From assembly GCA_018817125.1 (NCBI GenBank), contig JAHIUN010000015.1:1-64000 (forward strand): a stretch of 64,000 nucleotides of DNA. The letters are read 5' to 3'. Source of the stretch: Patescibacteria group bacterium (GTDB lineage: Bacteria; Patescibacteriota; Gracilibacteria; UM-FILTER-43-11). A model generated the notes under the pieces. It ran no database searches. It was given only the letters and a program-made list of their open reading frames with translations, and was not told the origin of the DNA. The position numbers were made by a program, and so were the translations under genes. This document shows positions 15,034 through 22,537 of this stretch, in pieces (positions within the stretch are counted from its first letter, which is position 1; each line of letters begins with the position of its first letter).

Positions 15034-17133
15034 TTATTGGATACTATGAATCATTGTCCCTGCGCCAGAAGGAAGACTACCCCCCTGCCTGCCACCAAAA
15101 GGATTACTAGTACCGTTTTGCTGAACAGGACTGACACCTAAAGAAAGTACTTCTTCAAGCACAATATCGCCATCATTCAGACCGCTTTTTAATTCGGTAT
15201 TTTTTCCGTCTGTTTCACCGGTTTCAATTCTCACAATTTTTGGATTACCATCAGAATCTCTGATTAAAACTCCCTTTTGGCCACCTTGGTTACGAATCGC
15301 GCTATTAGGCAAAAGCAGTACATCACTCACCTCATTAATAATCACTTCTACTTCAGCTGTCATACCGGAATATATTTTTTCTTCCCCCCTGTTTAGGGTA
15401 ATGCTTACCGAATAAGAAATTACTCCGGAGCTATCAACAGGGGTTTGATTTACTTCATCTATGGTGCCTGTAAATGTCTTTTCAGGAAGCGAGTCAAATA
15501 CGATGTTAGCGGCTTGCCCCTCTTCTACTCTTACAATATCAATCTGATCAAGGAGGATTGTAATACCAAGAAGATTGGGATTTTCGATGTAAACAAACTT
15601 ATCGTCGTCTGAAAGAATATTGTCTCCCGATTTATAGTCTATCTGTCTTACAATTCCATCAAACGGAGCAATAATTTCATACTTACTGGCATCATCTTTA
15701 ACTCTTTCTAAAGCCAATTCTTTTATAGTTACATCGTTTCTGGCCTTCGCAATATCATTTTTATCCGCGCCATCCAGTATATCGGCAAGATCTTCCTGCT
15801 GAATCGCCAGATTACTTTTAAGGTTGATTAAATCATTGTCAGCGCTTACCAGCTTAAGGCGGGCACTTTCCCTTTTTGAGTCGATAGTCTTTTTTAAATT
15901 ATCGAGAGTATTTTTAGATTTCTTTAGATTTATTTCAGCTGAACTGAATGCGGTTTCTTTCTGCAGATAACCTTCCTCATTTCTCAGCAAAGCAGTCTCA
16001 GAAGCTTCTAAATTAATTAAGCTGTTTCTGGTGTTTCGAATACTTTCTAATTCACTTTTGGCGGATTTCAAATATCCCATTGCAGCGCTTTTTTTGCTAT
16101 CGATCTGACTTTGGGTAAAATTTTCTGAAGCAACCGTATTTTCAAGCGTGCTGTGGTAATTGGTAAATGCGATAACTGCTTTATCAAGAAAATCCAGTGT
16201 AGTATTTAAAAGCTCAATTAATTCCGCTTTGGTAAAAGAAACCTTATTGCTTAAAGCATTATAATCCTGATTTAAAATATCAAAAGAATCAAAAAGATCC
16301 TTTATTTGATTAACAGCAGTATTCGCAGAGATATGATCTTTAGCGCCAATGTAATATTCAAAAGTATCATTCAGATTTTTTCTCTCATCACTTACCCCTA
16401 ACACATAATCTATCTCAATCAAAACATCCTGCATGTCGATCAGAATTGAATGAATGTCATTTAGTGCGGATGTTAGGGTTGAGTTGTAGTTTATAATTGC
16501 ACTTATGTCGTCGTCTTCCTTGAAAACGCCGGCATTTTCAAGATTCTTCTTTGCTATATCCATGGATTTTTCCTTTTCATCTACATCTTTTATTGCCAGT
16601 TCCAGTTCGTTATCCAGATTCTTAAGTTCAACATCATAATCATTTTTAGAGATCGGCAAATTACTTTCCGCGATACTGATTTTGACTTGGGTATCATTTA
16701 CATTGTTTTTGGCCCGCATAATTTCAGCCACAGTATTACCCTCAAGCAGATTGTTCAGACTGATTTGGGAATTTTGTAAATTTATCTCCGCCTGCTTTAT
16801 GTCACTTCCCAACTGGCTTTTATCTAATTCGGCGATTACTTCGTCTTTCTTCACTTCATCTCCGTCAGAAAAAAACACACTGGTTACCTTTCCGGTAAGG
16901 TTAAAACGCAATCTTTGCTCATCTACTAATTCCGCCTTTCCGGAAGACTTGATGCTTTCAGAAAGATTGCCGATTTTAACAACATGCTCCGTATATGTCG
17001 GCGCTTCATCTGGTCTGGAAAAAAAATACTGACCAACCACTACAAATAGCACAACAGATAAAAGTCCAACGACTAGACTTTTCCAGTATATTTTTTTTAA
17101 AAAATTGATTATAGCTGAGAAAATGGCATTCAT
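15034..17133 (-). CDS. MacA-like membrane-fusion adaptor with long coiled coil
   Basis: A 699-residue HlyD/RND-type adaptor. An N-terminal anchor (SLVVGLLSVVLFVVVGQYFF) is followed by a biotinyl-lipoyl half (GKVTSVFFSDGDEVKKDEVIAELD), about 350 residues of coiled coil (two long helical stretches split near 220-300), the second half (YEIIAPFDGIVRQIDYKSGDNI), a beta-barrel and a C-terminal RND_mfp-like region. MacA is usually ~370 residues, so the hairpin is greatly extended. In a one-membrane cell it could span the wall rather than reach an outer-membrane channel; that is inference. Overlaps 17130-17423 by 4 bases. Confidence 0.9.
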   Translation of the reverse strand: MNAIFSAIINFLKKIYWKSLVVGLLSVVLFVVVGQYFFSRPDEAPTYTEHVVKIGNLSESIKSSGKAELVDEQRLRFNLTGKVTSVFFSDGDEVKKDEVIAELDKSQLGSDIKQAEINLQNSQISLNNLLEGNTVAEIMRAKNNVNDTQVKISIAESNLPISKNDYDVELKNLDNELELAIKDVDEKEKSMDIAKKNLENAGVFKEDDDISAIINYNSTLTSALNDIHSILIDMQDVLIEIDYVLGVSDERKNLNDTFEYYIGAKDHISANTAVNQIKDLFDSFDILNQDYNALSNKVSFTKAELIELLNTTLDFLDKAVIAFTNYHSTLENTVASENFTQSQIDSKKSAAMGYLKSAKSELESIRNTRNSLINLEASETALLRNEEGYLQKETAFSSAEINLKKSKNTLDNLKKTIDSKRESARLKLVSADNDLINLKSNLAIQQEDLADILDGADKNDIAKARNDVTIKELALERVKDDASKYEIIAPFDGIVRQIDYKSGDNILSDDDKFVYIENPNLLGITILLDQIDIVRVEEGQAANIVFDSLPEKTFTGTIDEVNQTPVDSSGVISYSVSITLNRGEEKIYSGMTAEVEVIINEVSDVLLLPNSAIRNQGGQKGVLIRDSDGNPKIVRIETGETDGKNTELKSGLNDGDIVLEEVLSLGVSPVQQNGTSNPFGGRQGGSLPSGAGTMIHSIQ

Positions 17134-17423
17134 TGATTGGCTTTAAGAAATTGTGCTGGAATTTTTGGTTTTTTTCGTTGGGCTGTCTCAACCTTTTGTG
17201 TTTCGTCAGGCTCATTTTCATCTTCAACTATTTTAGGTAAATCTCTATTCTGTCCTCTGTCACGAAAATTTTGTTGAATTACCTCACGTTCTGCATTGGA
17301 CGGCAATTGCGAATCAAGCTTTTCTTTTGCAAATATGCTTGGAATAAATACGAAAATTACAATTCCGATTCCAACGCCCAGTAAATAAGACTTCCAGTCT
17401 ATTTTCTTAATATATTTAATCAT
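17130..17423 (-). CDS. Small membrane-anchored partner of the MacAB-like exporter
   Basis: A 97-residue protein: one N-terminal helix (SYLLGVGIGIVIFVFIPSIF), then a charged, probably disordered tail with several K/E/P-rich stretches. Its start (IKKIDWKSYLLGVGIG) resembles that of the adaptor (LKKIYWKSLVVGLLSV), and the ATGA overlap implies translational coupling. I recognise no family. It is first in the four-gene exporter operon. Confidence 0.65.
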   Translation of the reverse strand: MIKYIKKIDWKSYLLGVGIGIVIFVFIPSIFAKEKLDSQLPSNAEREVIQQNFRDRGQNRDLPKIVEDENEPDETQKVETAQRKKPKIPAQFLKANQ

Positions 17424-17539
17424 GGCCGGTTACTTTAACAGCTTTTTTGCAATAGCGCCAGTACATGTAATACGAAAAAAACAGACATTTTCTTTCACTT
17501 TTGTATTGATATCAATAAATAATACTCCTACCCCCGGAA

Positions 17540-17583
17540 CATAAGCATTTTAGGCATGAGATCATCCCATCGGTGACACCATT
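17540..17583 (+). repeat. tRNA-Met 3'-end repeat B
   Basis: Contains CATAAGC, matching the tRNA anticodon segment, and CGGTGACACCATT (17571-17583), identical to the tRNA 3' end and its first two flanking bases. The T-arm part between is degenerate. It is about 80% identical to repeat C over 45 bases. Confidence 0.65.
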
Positions 17584-17593
17584 TTAGAATAAG

Positions 17594-17947
17594 TTAAAAA
17601 AGTTTTAGGAAAAATGTGGAAAATACTATACCAAAAGAAAGACTTGCCCCAATAATCGTTGACCATTTTTTGTATTGATAGGGAAAGACTTTCTCTATCC
17701 ACTTTTCAAGGTCCCATGACGCTTTTATTGCTGATAGCCTGATAATAGCTTCGATCATGAAGCCATAGACTATAAATGAGGTAAATACAGATTTTGCCTC
17801 CAAAATACTGTTATGCACAATATGGAAACCTTCAATTACATGATGCGGATTTAAAATGGAAAAAAATAAAACAACAAAAAATGCTCCACTAAAAAAGTAT
17901 ATATATAGTATATAAATGGTAGAAGCGATTAGGTGGATGGCTTTCAT
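17594..17947 (-). CDS. Three-helix membrane protein of unknown function
   Basis: A 117-residue protein with three hydrophobic helices (LIASTIYILYIYFFSGAFFVVLFF, SVFTSFIVYGFMIEAIIRL, STIIGASLSFGIVFSTFFLKLF). No motif is recognised. Its stop is 10 bases from tRNA repeat B, the same arrangement as the first gene of the other cassettes. Composition is strongly AT-rich. Confidence 0.6.
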   Translation of the reverse strand: MKAIHLIASTIYILYIYFFSGAFFVVLFFSILNPHHVIEGFHIVHNSILEAKSVFTSFIVYGFMIEAIIRLSAIKASWDLEKWIEKVFPYQYKKWSTIIGASLSFGIVFSTFFLKLF

Positions 17948-17997
17948 AGGCTAGTATTTAATTTATAAGTATCTGAGTATACTTTTTAAATCTAAAG

Positions 17998-18032
17998 AGA
18001 CCAAATACAAACAAAAAATAAGTAGAGGAATG
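17998..18032 (+). repeat. Island repeat R, copy 1 (diverged)
   Basis: AGACCAAATACAAACAAAAA and the following ATAAGTAG match copies 2 (20897) and 3 (25300) more weakly than those match each other. Confidence 0.4.
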
Positions 18033-18052
18033 TGTGACACTATAGCTATTTT

Positions 18053-18101
18053 AGATCTCAGACCTGCCTGCAGCAGGCAAGGTTTCTAATTTGAGATTTT
18101 T
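18053..18101 (+). terminator. Nested hairpin with T tract
   Basis: An outer ATCTCA/TGAGAT pairing encloses TGCCTGC/GCAGGCA (18065-18079, a variant of the dispersed CTGCCGGCAG palindrome). TTTTTTT follows, which gives terminator shape on the + strand, but no + gene lies immediately upstream. Confidence 0.45.
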
Positions 18102-18189
18102 TTAAATTCACAAAATACGATATATTTATCTACCAGCGTTATAATGCATTAGGAACAGATAATACTTTAATTTCCAGATTACCTAAATA

Positions 18190-18963
18190 ATGACAGATTC
18201 AAAAAAAATTATAGACCCACTTAGTGTCGTAAGCTTACTTTTAGAAACGAGTGCTCTCGGCAAACCTCTTGGAAGAGCCACTGGTTTTGTAGTAAAAAAA
18301 GAAGGGCGCCCCTATCTCATTACCAATTGGCATGTCGTGACGGGTCGAAATTCTGAGACCCTCCAACCACTTTCACCAACTGCAGCGTTACCTGATCAGA
18401 TTACAATTGCTTTCCATGAAAAAGATAAGCTTGGCTCTTGGATTCTAACGCGACAAAGTTTAGCTAATAAGAGCGGAAAGCCAATTTGGATAGAGCACGA
18501 AAGGAAATATGAGATTGATGTTGTCGCTATCCCGTTAGAGCCTTTGGGGCTAAGCGATAAAATGGTATTTTATGACCTCGATCTCACACTTAGTGAAACA
18601 GATATGATTCCCCAGTGTGCCATGCCAGTATCAATAATCGGCTTTCCTTTAGGATTAACAACTGCTGGAGTTTTACCTATCTGGAAAACGGGGCATATTG
18701 CCAGTGATCATGATCTTGATCACGATAGTCGCCCTTCTTTTTTAATTGATGCAACAACGCGTGAAGGTATGTCAGGTGCACCAGTTCTATTAAGGCTAAC
18801 TGGTGGCTATAAACAGAAAAATGGAAATTCGATAATATCCTCTGGGCTAAGAACTCGTTTCCTCGGCATATATTCAGGCAGAATACATGATGACTCCGAA
18901 ATTGGTAGAGTGTGGAGACCCCAAGTCATAACTGAAATAATAGATCGGGCAAATATCACCTAA
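18190..18963 (+). CDS. Trypsin-like serine protease
   Basis: A 257-residue protease of the trypsin fold. The triad is visible: H48 in LITNWHVV, D110 in YEIDVVAIPL, S195 in REGMSGAPVLL. There is no signal peptide, transmembrane helix or PDZ domain, so it probably acts in the cytoplasm, unlike DegP/HtrA. Such stand-alone cytoplasmic proteases often occur in accessory and defence-type cassettes; nothing here shows the substrate. It is the only + gene of its cassette and ends 15 bases before repeat C. Confidence 0.85.
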   Translation: MTDSKKIIDPLSVVSLLLETSALGKPLGRATGFVVKKEGRPYLITNWHVVTGRNSETLQPLSPTAALPDQITIAFHEKDKLGSWILTRQSLANKSGKPIWIEHERKYEIDVVAIPLEPLGLSDKMVFYDLDLTLSETDMIPQCAMPVSIIGFPLGLTTAGVLPIWKTGHIASDHDLDHDSRPSFLIDATTREGMSGAPVLLRLTGGYKQKNGNSIISSGLRTRFLGIYSGRIHDDSEIGRVWRPQVITEIIDRANIT

Positions 18964-18977
18964 CAGCGCATAAATAG

Positions 18978-19022
18978 CATTAAGCATTTTAGGTCTAAGG
19001 TCATCCCACCGGTGACACCATT
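18978..19022 (+). repeat. tRNA-Met 3'-end repeat C
   Basis: CATTAAGC followed by a degenerate T arm and CGGTGACACCATT (19010-19022), identical to the tRNA 3' end plus two flanking bases. Confidence 0.65.
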
Positions 19023-19031
19023 CCAGATAGT

Positions 19032-20798
19032 TCAACTCATCGACTCCTCCATTTCTTCGTATTTAAGATTAATAGAATCTTCAATCTCTTTTAGCTTAAT
19101 GCCTTGTTCTTTGATGGCTTTAGTATCTTTATTTAAGCAGGCTTCTTGCAAGAATTGAGCAGTCTTATCTTTCTCTTTTTCCAGCTTCTCGATTTCTTTC
19201 TCTAACTTATCAAGCTGTTTTCTTAGAAGGTGCTGCTTCTTTCGATTTTCTTTTACTTCCAGGTATTGCCTCTTTTGATCTGAATCCGGCCTAGAGGCTT
19301 TGAAAGCTTGTTCGTCCTCTTCTGCCCAGCCTCCTTTAGCTAAAAACTTATCGTAACCATAATCAAGTACACGGATTTCATCATTATCAAAAAGGACAAG
19401 TTTTGTGGCTAATCTGGAAAGCATGGCTTCATTATGGGTGACAAAAATGACCGTACCCTGATATTTTTCAATCGCCTCAGAAAGCGCTTCAACGGACTCC
19501 ATATCCAGATGATTACTGGGCTCATCGAGCATAAGAAGCTGAGAGGGAAAAAGAAGTGTTTTACCTAAGCACACTCTGCTTTTTTCTCCGCCGGAGATAG
19601 TACTGATGTGCTTTTTTACATCGTCTCCGTGAAAGAGCAAAGCGCCGCATAGATTGCGCACCTCTTGTTCGGAAGTATTCGGTATAGCGATGAGCTCTTC
19701 AAGAATCGTCTTTTCCGGAGTGAGCTCCTGAATCGAATCCACTCCAAAGTAGCCGACAGCTAAACTGGGCGGCATGCGGACTTTACCGCTATCCGGACTC
19801 AGATTTTGATGAAGTAATTTTAAAAGAGTGGATTTCCCTTTTCCATTACGTCCGATAATAGCGATGCGGTCACCCGGAAAAGTAGTGAGGGAAAAGTTTT
19901 GGATCAAAGGCAGATCAGGTTCGTAACCAAAGCTGACATCGGTAGCCTGCACTATAGAATCACTTTTACAGGGAATGGATCTAAAATGAAATTTAATCGT
20001 GGCAATGTTATCGAGTTTTTCTTTTACTCCCTGTTTGGCTAAGGATTTTATGCGCGATTGCACAAGTCCTGCACTTCTGGCGCCCGCTCTGAATTTGCGA
20101 ATAAATTCATCCTCCTTCTCTCGCTTCTTTTCCTGGTTCCTACGAGTTTTATCATAGATTTCCTCATCCTTTTTTATGTGCTGTATAAGCTTCAAGGGCC
20201 CTCCTCTCATTTTGCGCATATCCCCACGATGAATAGCGATAGTATGAGAAACCACTAAATCCATAAAATGCCGATCATGCGTTACCAGAACAAAAGCCCC
20301 CTTCCAGGCCTTAAGAAAGCGCTCAAGCCAACGGAGAGAAAGAATATCTAAATAGTTAGTGGGCTCGTCTAACAAAAGAAGATCTGAATCCGAAACCAGC
20401 ACTTCAGCTAAACGTATTCGAATTTGAAAACCACTGGAAAATTCAGAAGGATGCCGGCCGAAGTCATCAATATTAAATCCCAGTCCCATCAAGATGGATT
20501 TAGCCCTCCAGTCCTCATTAACCGACTCTTTAGACAGGGCAGAACTTACCTGAGCCAGAACGGTCTTCTCTGAGAATTTCAGATGTTGTTCTAAAGATTT
20601 TACCCGATATCCATTCGGCATTTTAACCTCTCCCTCGTTAGGGCTTTCTTCTCCTAAAAGGATCTTCAGAAAGGTCGTTTTTCCCGTTCCGTTTCTGCCA
20701 ATGAGCCCTATTTTTTCCTTAGAGCCAATATTCAGATCTACATCTTTAAAGAGGATTTGATTGCCGTAAAATTTGGTAAGTCCGGAGATCGTTAGCAT
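19032..20798 (-). CDS. ABC-F family ATPase
   Basis: A 588-residue soluble protein with two ABC domains. Walker A motifs GRNGTGKTT and GRNGKGKST, signatures SSGFQIRIRLAEVL and ISGGEKSRVCLGKTL, and Walker B LLLLDEPTNYLD and LLMLDEPSNHLD are intact. An inter-domain linker is rich in K/R/E, and a C-terminal coiled coil (~500-588) follows. ABC-F proteins bind the ribosomal E site and modulate translation or antibiotic resistance; the subfamily is not resolved here. The first signature has SSG for LSGG. Its stop lies 10 bases from repeat C. Confidence 0.93.
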   Translation of the reverse strand: MLTISGLTKFYGNQILFKDVDLNIGSKEKIGLIGRNGTGKTTFLKILLGEESPNEGEVKMPNGYRVKSLEQHLKFSEKTVLAQVSSALSKESVNEDWRAKSILMGLGFNIDDFGRHPSEFSSGFQIRIRLAEVLVSDSDLLLLDEPTNYLDILSLRWLERFLKAWKGAFVLVTHDRHFMDLVVSHTIAIHRGDMRKMRGGPLKLIQHIKKDEEIYDKTRRNQEKKREKEDEFIRKFRAGARSAGLVQSRIKSLAKQGVKEKLDNIATIKFHFRSIPCKSDSIVQATDVSFGYEPDLPLIQNFSLTTFPGDRIAIIGRNGKGKSTLLKLLHQNLSPDSGKVRMPPSLAVGYFGVDSIQELTPEKTILEELIAIPNTSEQEVRNLCGALLFHGDDVKKHISTISGGEKSRVCLGKTLLFPSQLLMLDEPSNHLDMESVEALSEAIEKYQGTVIFVTHNEAMLSRLATKLVLFDNDEIRVLDYGYDKFLAKGGWAEEDEQAFKASRPDSDQKRQYLEVKENRKKQHLLRKQLDKLEKEIEKLEKEKDKTAQFLQEACLNKDTKAIKEQGIKLKEIEDSINLKYEEMEESMS

Positions 20799-20896
20799 AT
20801 TATTCTAATTCAGCTGAGAACATAGTCCTTATGAGATTATATCATTGCGCTTCTTCGTATATACTGCAAACATTATACAAAGCCAGGAAAAATCTG

Positions 20897-20936
20897 AAGC
20901 CAAAAACAAACGGAAAATAAGCAGAAAAATCCATTC
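20897..20936 (+). repeat. Island repeat R, copy 2
   Basis: AAGCCAAAAACAAA, GAAAATAAG and AAAATCC blocks, about 33 of 40 bases identical to copy 3 at 25300-25339. It lies in the 170-base gap between the ABC-F gene and the methyltransferase gene. Confidence 0.6.
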
Positions 20937-20968
20937 ATCATCGCCTTTGTCTGTTTTTAGGCTGACTA

Positions 20969-21841
20969 TTAAAAATCATTTTGCCAGCGGGCATAAATTC
21001 CGGTTGATAAAAGACGGCCGGCTGATTTTTCACGGATGGCTAATTCACCGGATTCGATAGCTCCATTTTTAAAATGGTCGGCAAGTACGTTTTCAAGCAT
21101 TATGGATGAAGAGGAGATTGCGTAGGCGTTGACTAGCATAAATAAAGGGGTACGGCTGAGAATCCGTATACATTCCTCCATCAGAATGGGAAAAGTATAG
21201 TTAAAGATCCAGGTTTCACCTTTTGGACCGCGGCCGTAGGCAGGCGGGTCCAGAATGATGGCATCATAATTATTTTTACGCCGTATTTCACGGCGGACGA
21301 ATTTCAGGCAGTCATCCTCAATCCATCGTATCGGATGATCCTGCAGTTTTGATAACCGCTGATTTTCGCGGGCCCAGCCGATTGAGGGGTAAGAGGCATC
21401 GACATGGGTAACGCTGGCTCCGGCAGCAGCTGCAGCCAGGGTGGCACCGCCGGTATAGCCAAATAGGTTTAACACTCTGACAGGCGCTTTGGTTTTTTTA
21501 ATAAGGCTTTGCATCCATTCCCAATGCAGGGACTGTTCCGGAAAAATGCCAGTATGTTTAAAAGGGGAGAGTCGGGCCTGAAAGGTAAGATTTTTGTAGT
21601 GTATCATCCATTGTTTTGGCATTTTTGGCGCCGTATGCCATCCTGATTTGTCAGAATCAGTTTTTTCATAAATAGCGTCTGCATTTTCCCAATGCTTTTC
21701 GCTGAGCGAAGGCTTCCAGACGATTTGCGGGTCCGGACGGGATAATACAAAAGAGCCGAATCGCTCAAGGCGCTTGTTATCTCCAGAATCCAGGAGCTCA
21801 TAGTCATCCCAGCTGTCCAAGGTTAAAATATTCATGCACAC
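20969..21841 (-). CDS. SAM-dependent methyltransferase, RlmI-like
   Basis: A 290-residue class I methyltransferase. Motif I is LNLFGYTGGATLAAAAAGA, the acidic strand end VTHVDAS, and the catalytic motif IV LDPPAYGRGPKGE, which suits the RlmI/RlmK-like rRNA cytosine-C5 group. RlmI itself has an N-terminal PUA domain; here ~100 N-terminal residues (YELLDSGDNKRLERFG, SRPDPQIVWKP) replace it. Substrate uncertain. MNILTLDSW two codons downstream is an equally good start. It shares its cassette with the ABC-F gene. Confidence 0.85.
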   Translation of the reverse strand: MCMNILTLDSWDDYELLDSGDNKRLERFGSFVLSRPDPQIVWKPSLSEKHWENADAIYEKTDSDKSGWHTAPKMPKQWMIHYKNLTFQARLSPFKHTGIFPEQSLHWEWMQSLIKKTKAPVRVLNLFGYTGGATLAAAAAGASVTHVDASYPSIGWARENQRLSKLQDHPIRWIEDDCLKFVRREIRRKNNYDAIILDPPAYGRGPKGETWIFNYTFPILMEECIRILSRTPLFMLVNAYAISSSSIMLENVLADHFKNGAIESGELAIREKSAGRLLSTGIYARWQNDF

Positions 21842-21910
21842 ATTGTTGCGTGCCGGGCCTGTTTGGTCAATTCGATTTCAATATTGTGAGGACTTATAAG
21901 TCCGCCGTGG

Positions 21911-21944
21911 CGGATCGTCGATTCAATCCCGATCGGTGACACCA
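21911..21944 (+). repeat. tRNA-Met 3'-half remnant D
   Basis: This is the longest copy: 25 of 31 bases from the variable loop through CCA match tRNA-Met, including TCGTC, TTCAAT and CGGTGACACCA (21934-21944). It is preceded by a TCCGCC/GGCGGA palindrome (21901-21914). Confidence 0.7.
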
Positions 21945-21973
21945 AAAAATCTTGTATATATTTTTTAATTTCT

Positions 21974-22459
21974 TTATTTCAACCAAAGGAAAGCGGTTCT
22001 TGGACCAATGGGATCTATATCAAAAGAAATTTCCAAATTGCCTTTTACTGCAACGGCTTTTAGTAAAATTTCTTCCTCTTCAAATCTCTCAATCTCCCAG
22101 CCTGATTTTTTCAATCCAGACAAATATTCCTCTATTCCTCCCTCTTCTATTTCAATCAGCTGAAGCATCACTCCATCACCGGTATTAAAATCACCCATTA
22201 CGATTTCGATTTTGCCTTCTGTAAATTTCATATATTCAGAAGGTATACTTTCTGGCCATGAAATACCGTCTCCGCCTTCTTCAACATCAAAATCAATATC
22301 GATATGGGCTTCATCACCCCCAATTATTCTCTCAACCCACTCCTCTCCAGCACTTTCTGAAAAATCATCTAAAACAGGTTTGTTATTGTCATCTTCCCCA
22401 CAGGCTGTTAAAAGCAAAATTGATAAAATAATACTTGTGAATAAAGTTATTTTTTTCAT
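21974..22459 (-). CDS. Lipoprotein of unknown function
   Basis: A 161-residue protein with a lipoprotein signal (MKKITLFTSIILSILLLTAC, lipobox LLTAC with Cys20) and a very acidic mature part rich in E, D and G. I recognise no domain. It ends 29 bases from remnant D, in the same orientation as the first gene of the other cassettes, and it diverges from the SLH protein gene. Confidence 0.7.
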   Translation of the reverse strand: MKKITLFTSIILSILLLTACGEDDNNKPVLDDFSESAGEEWVERIIGGDEAHIDIDFDVEEGGDGISWPESIPSEYMKFTEGKIEIVMGDFNTGDGVMLQLIEIEEGGIEEYLSGLKKSGWEIERFEEEEILLKAVAVKGNLEISFDIDPIGPRTAFLWLK

Positions 22460-22537
22460 TTTCTTAACAAGTTAATAAAATTATGAGATTATTATTGTTG
22501 ATTTTATCATTTTTTTAAGTTTTTTAAAAATTCAAAA

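Larger units (their letters stand above)
13149..21944. mobile_element. Accessory region divided by tRNA-Met 3'-end repeats
   Basis: CGGTGACACCA, the last 11 nt of tRNA-Met, recurs in the same orientation at 17571, 19010 and 21934. This splits the region into segments of about 4.4, 1.4 and 2.9 kb, each holding accessory genes. In each segment, and in the stretch after the last copy, the first gene is on the minus strand with its stop 10-30 bases from the repeat. Known tRNA-targeting islands leave such attachment-site copies. No integrase, transposase or replication gene is visible, so the mobile nature is inferred from the repeats. Confidence 0.6.
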
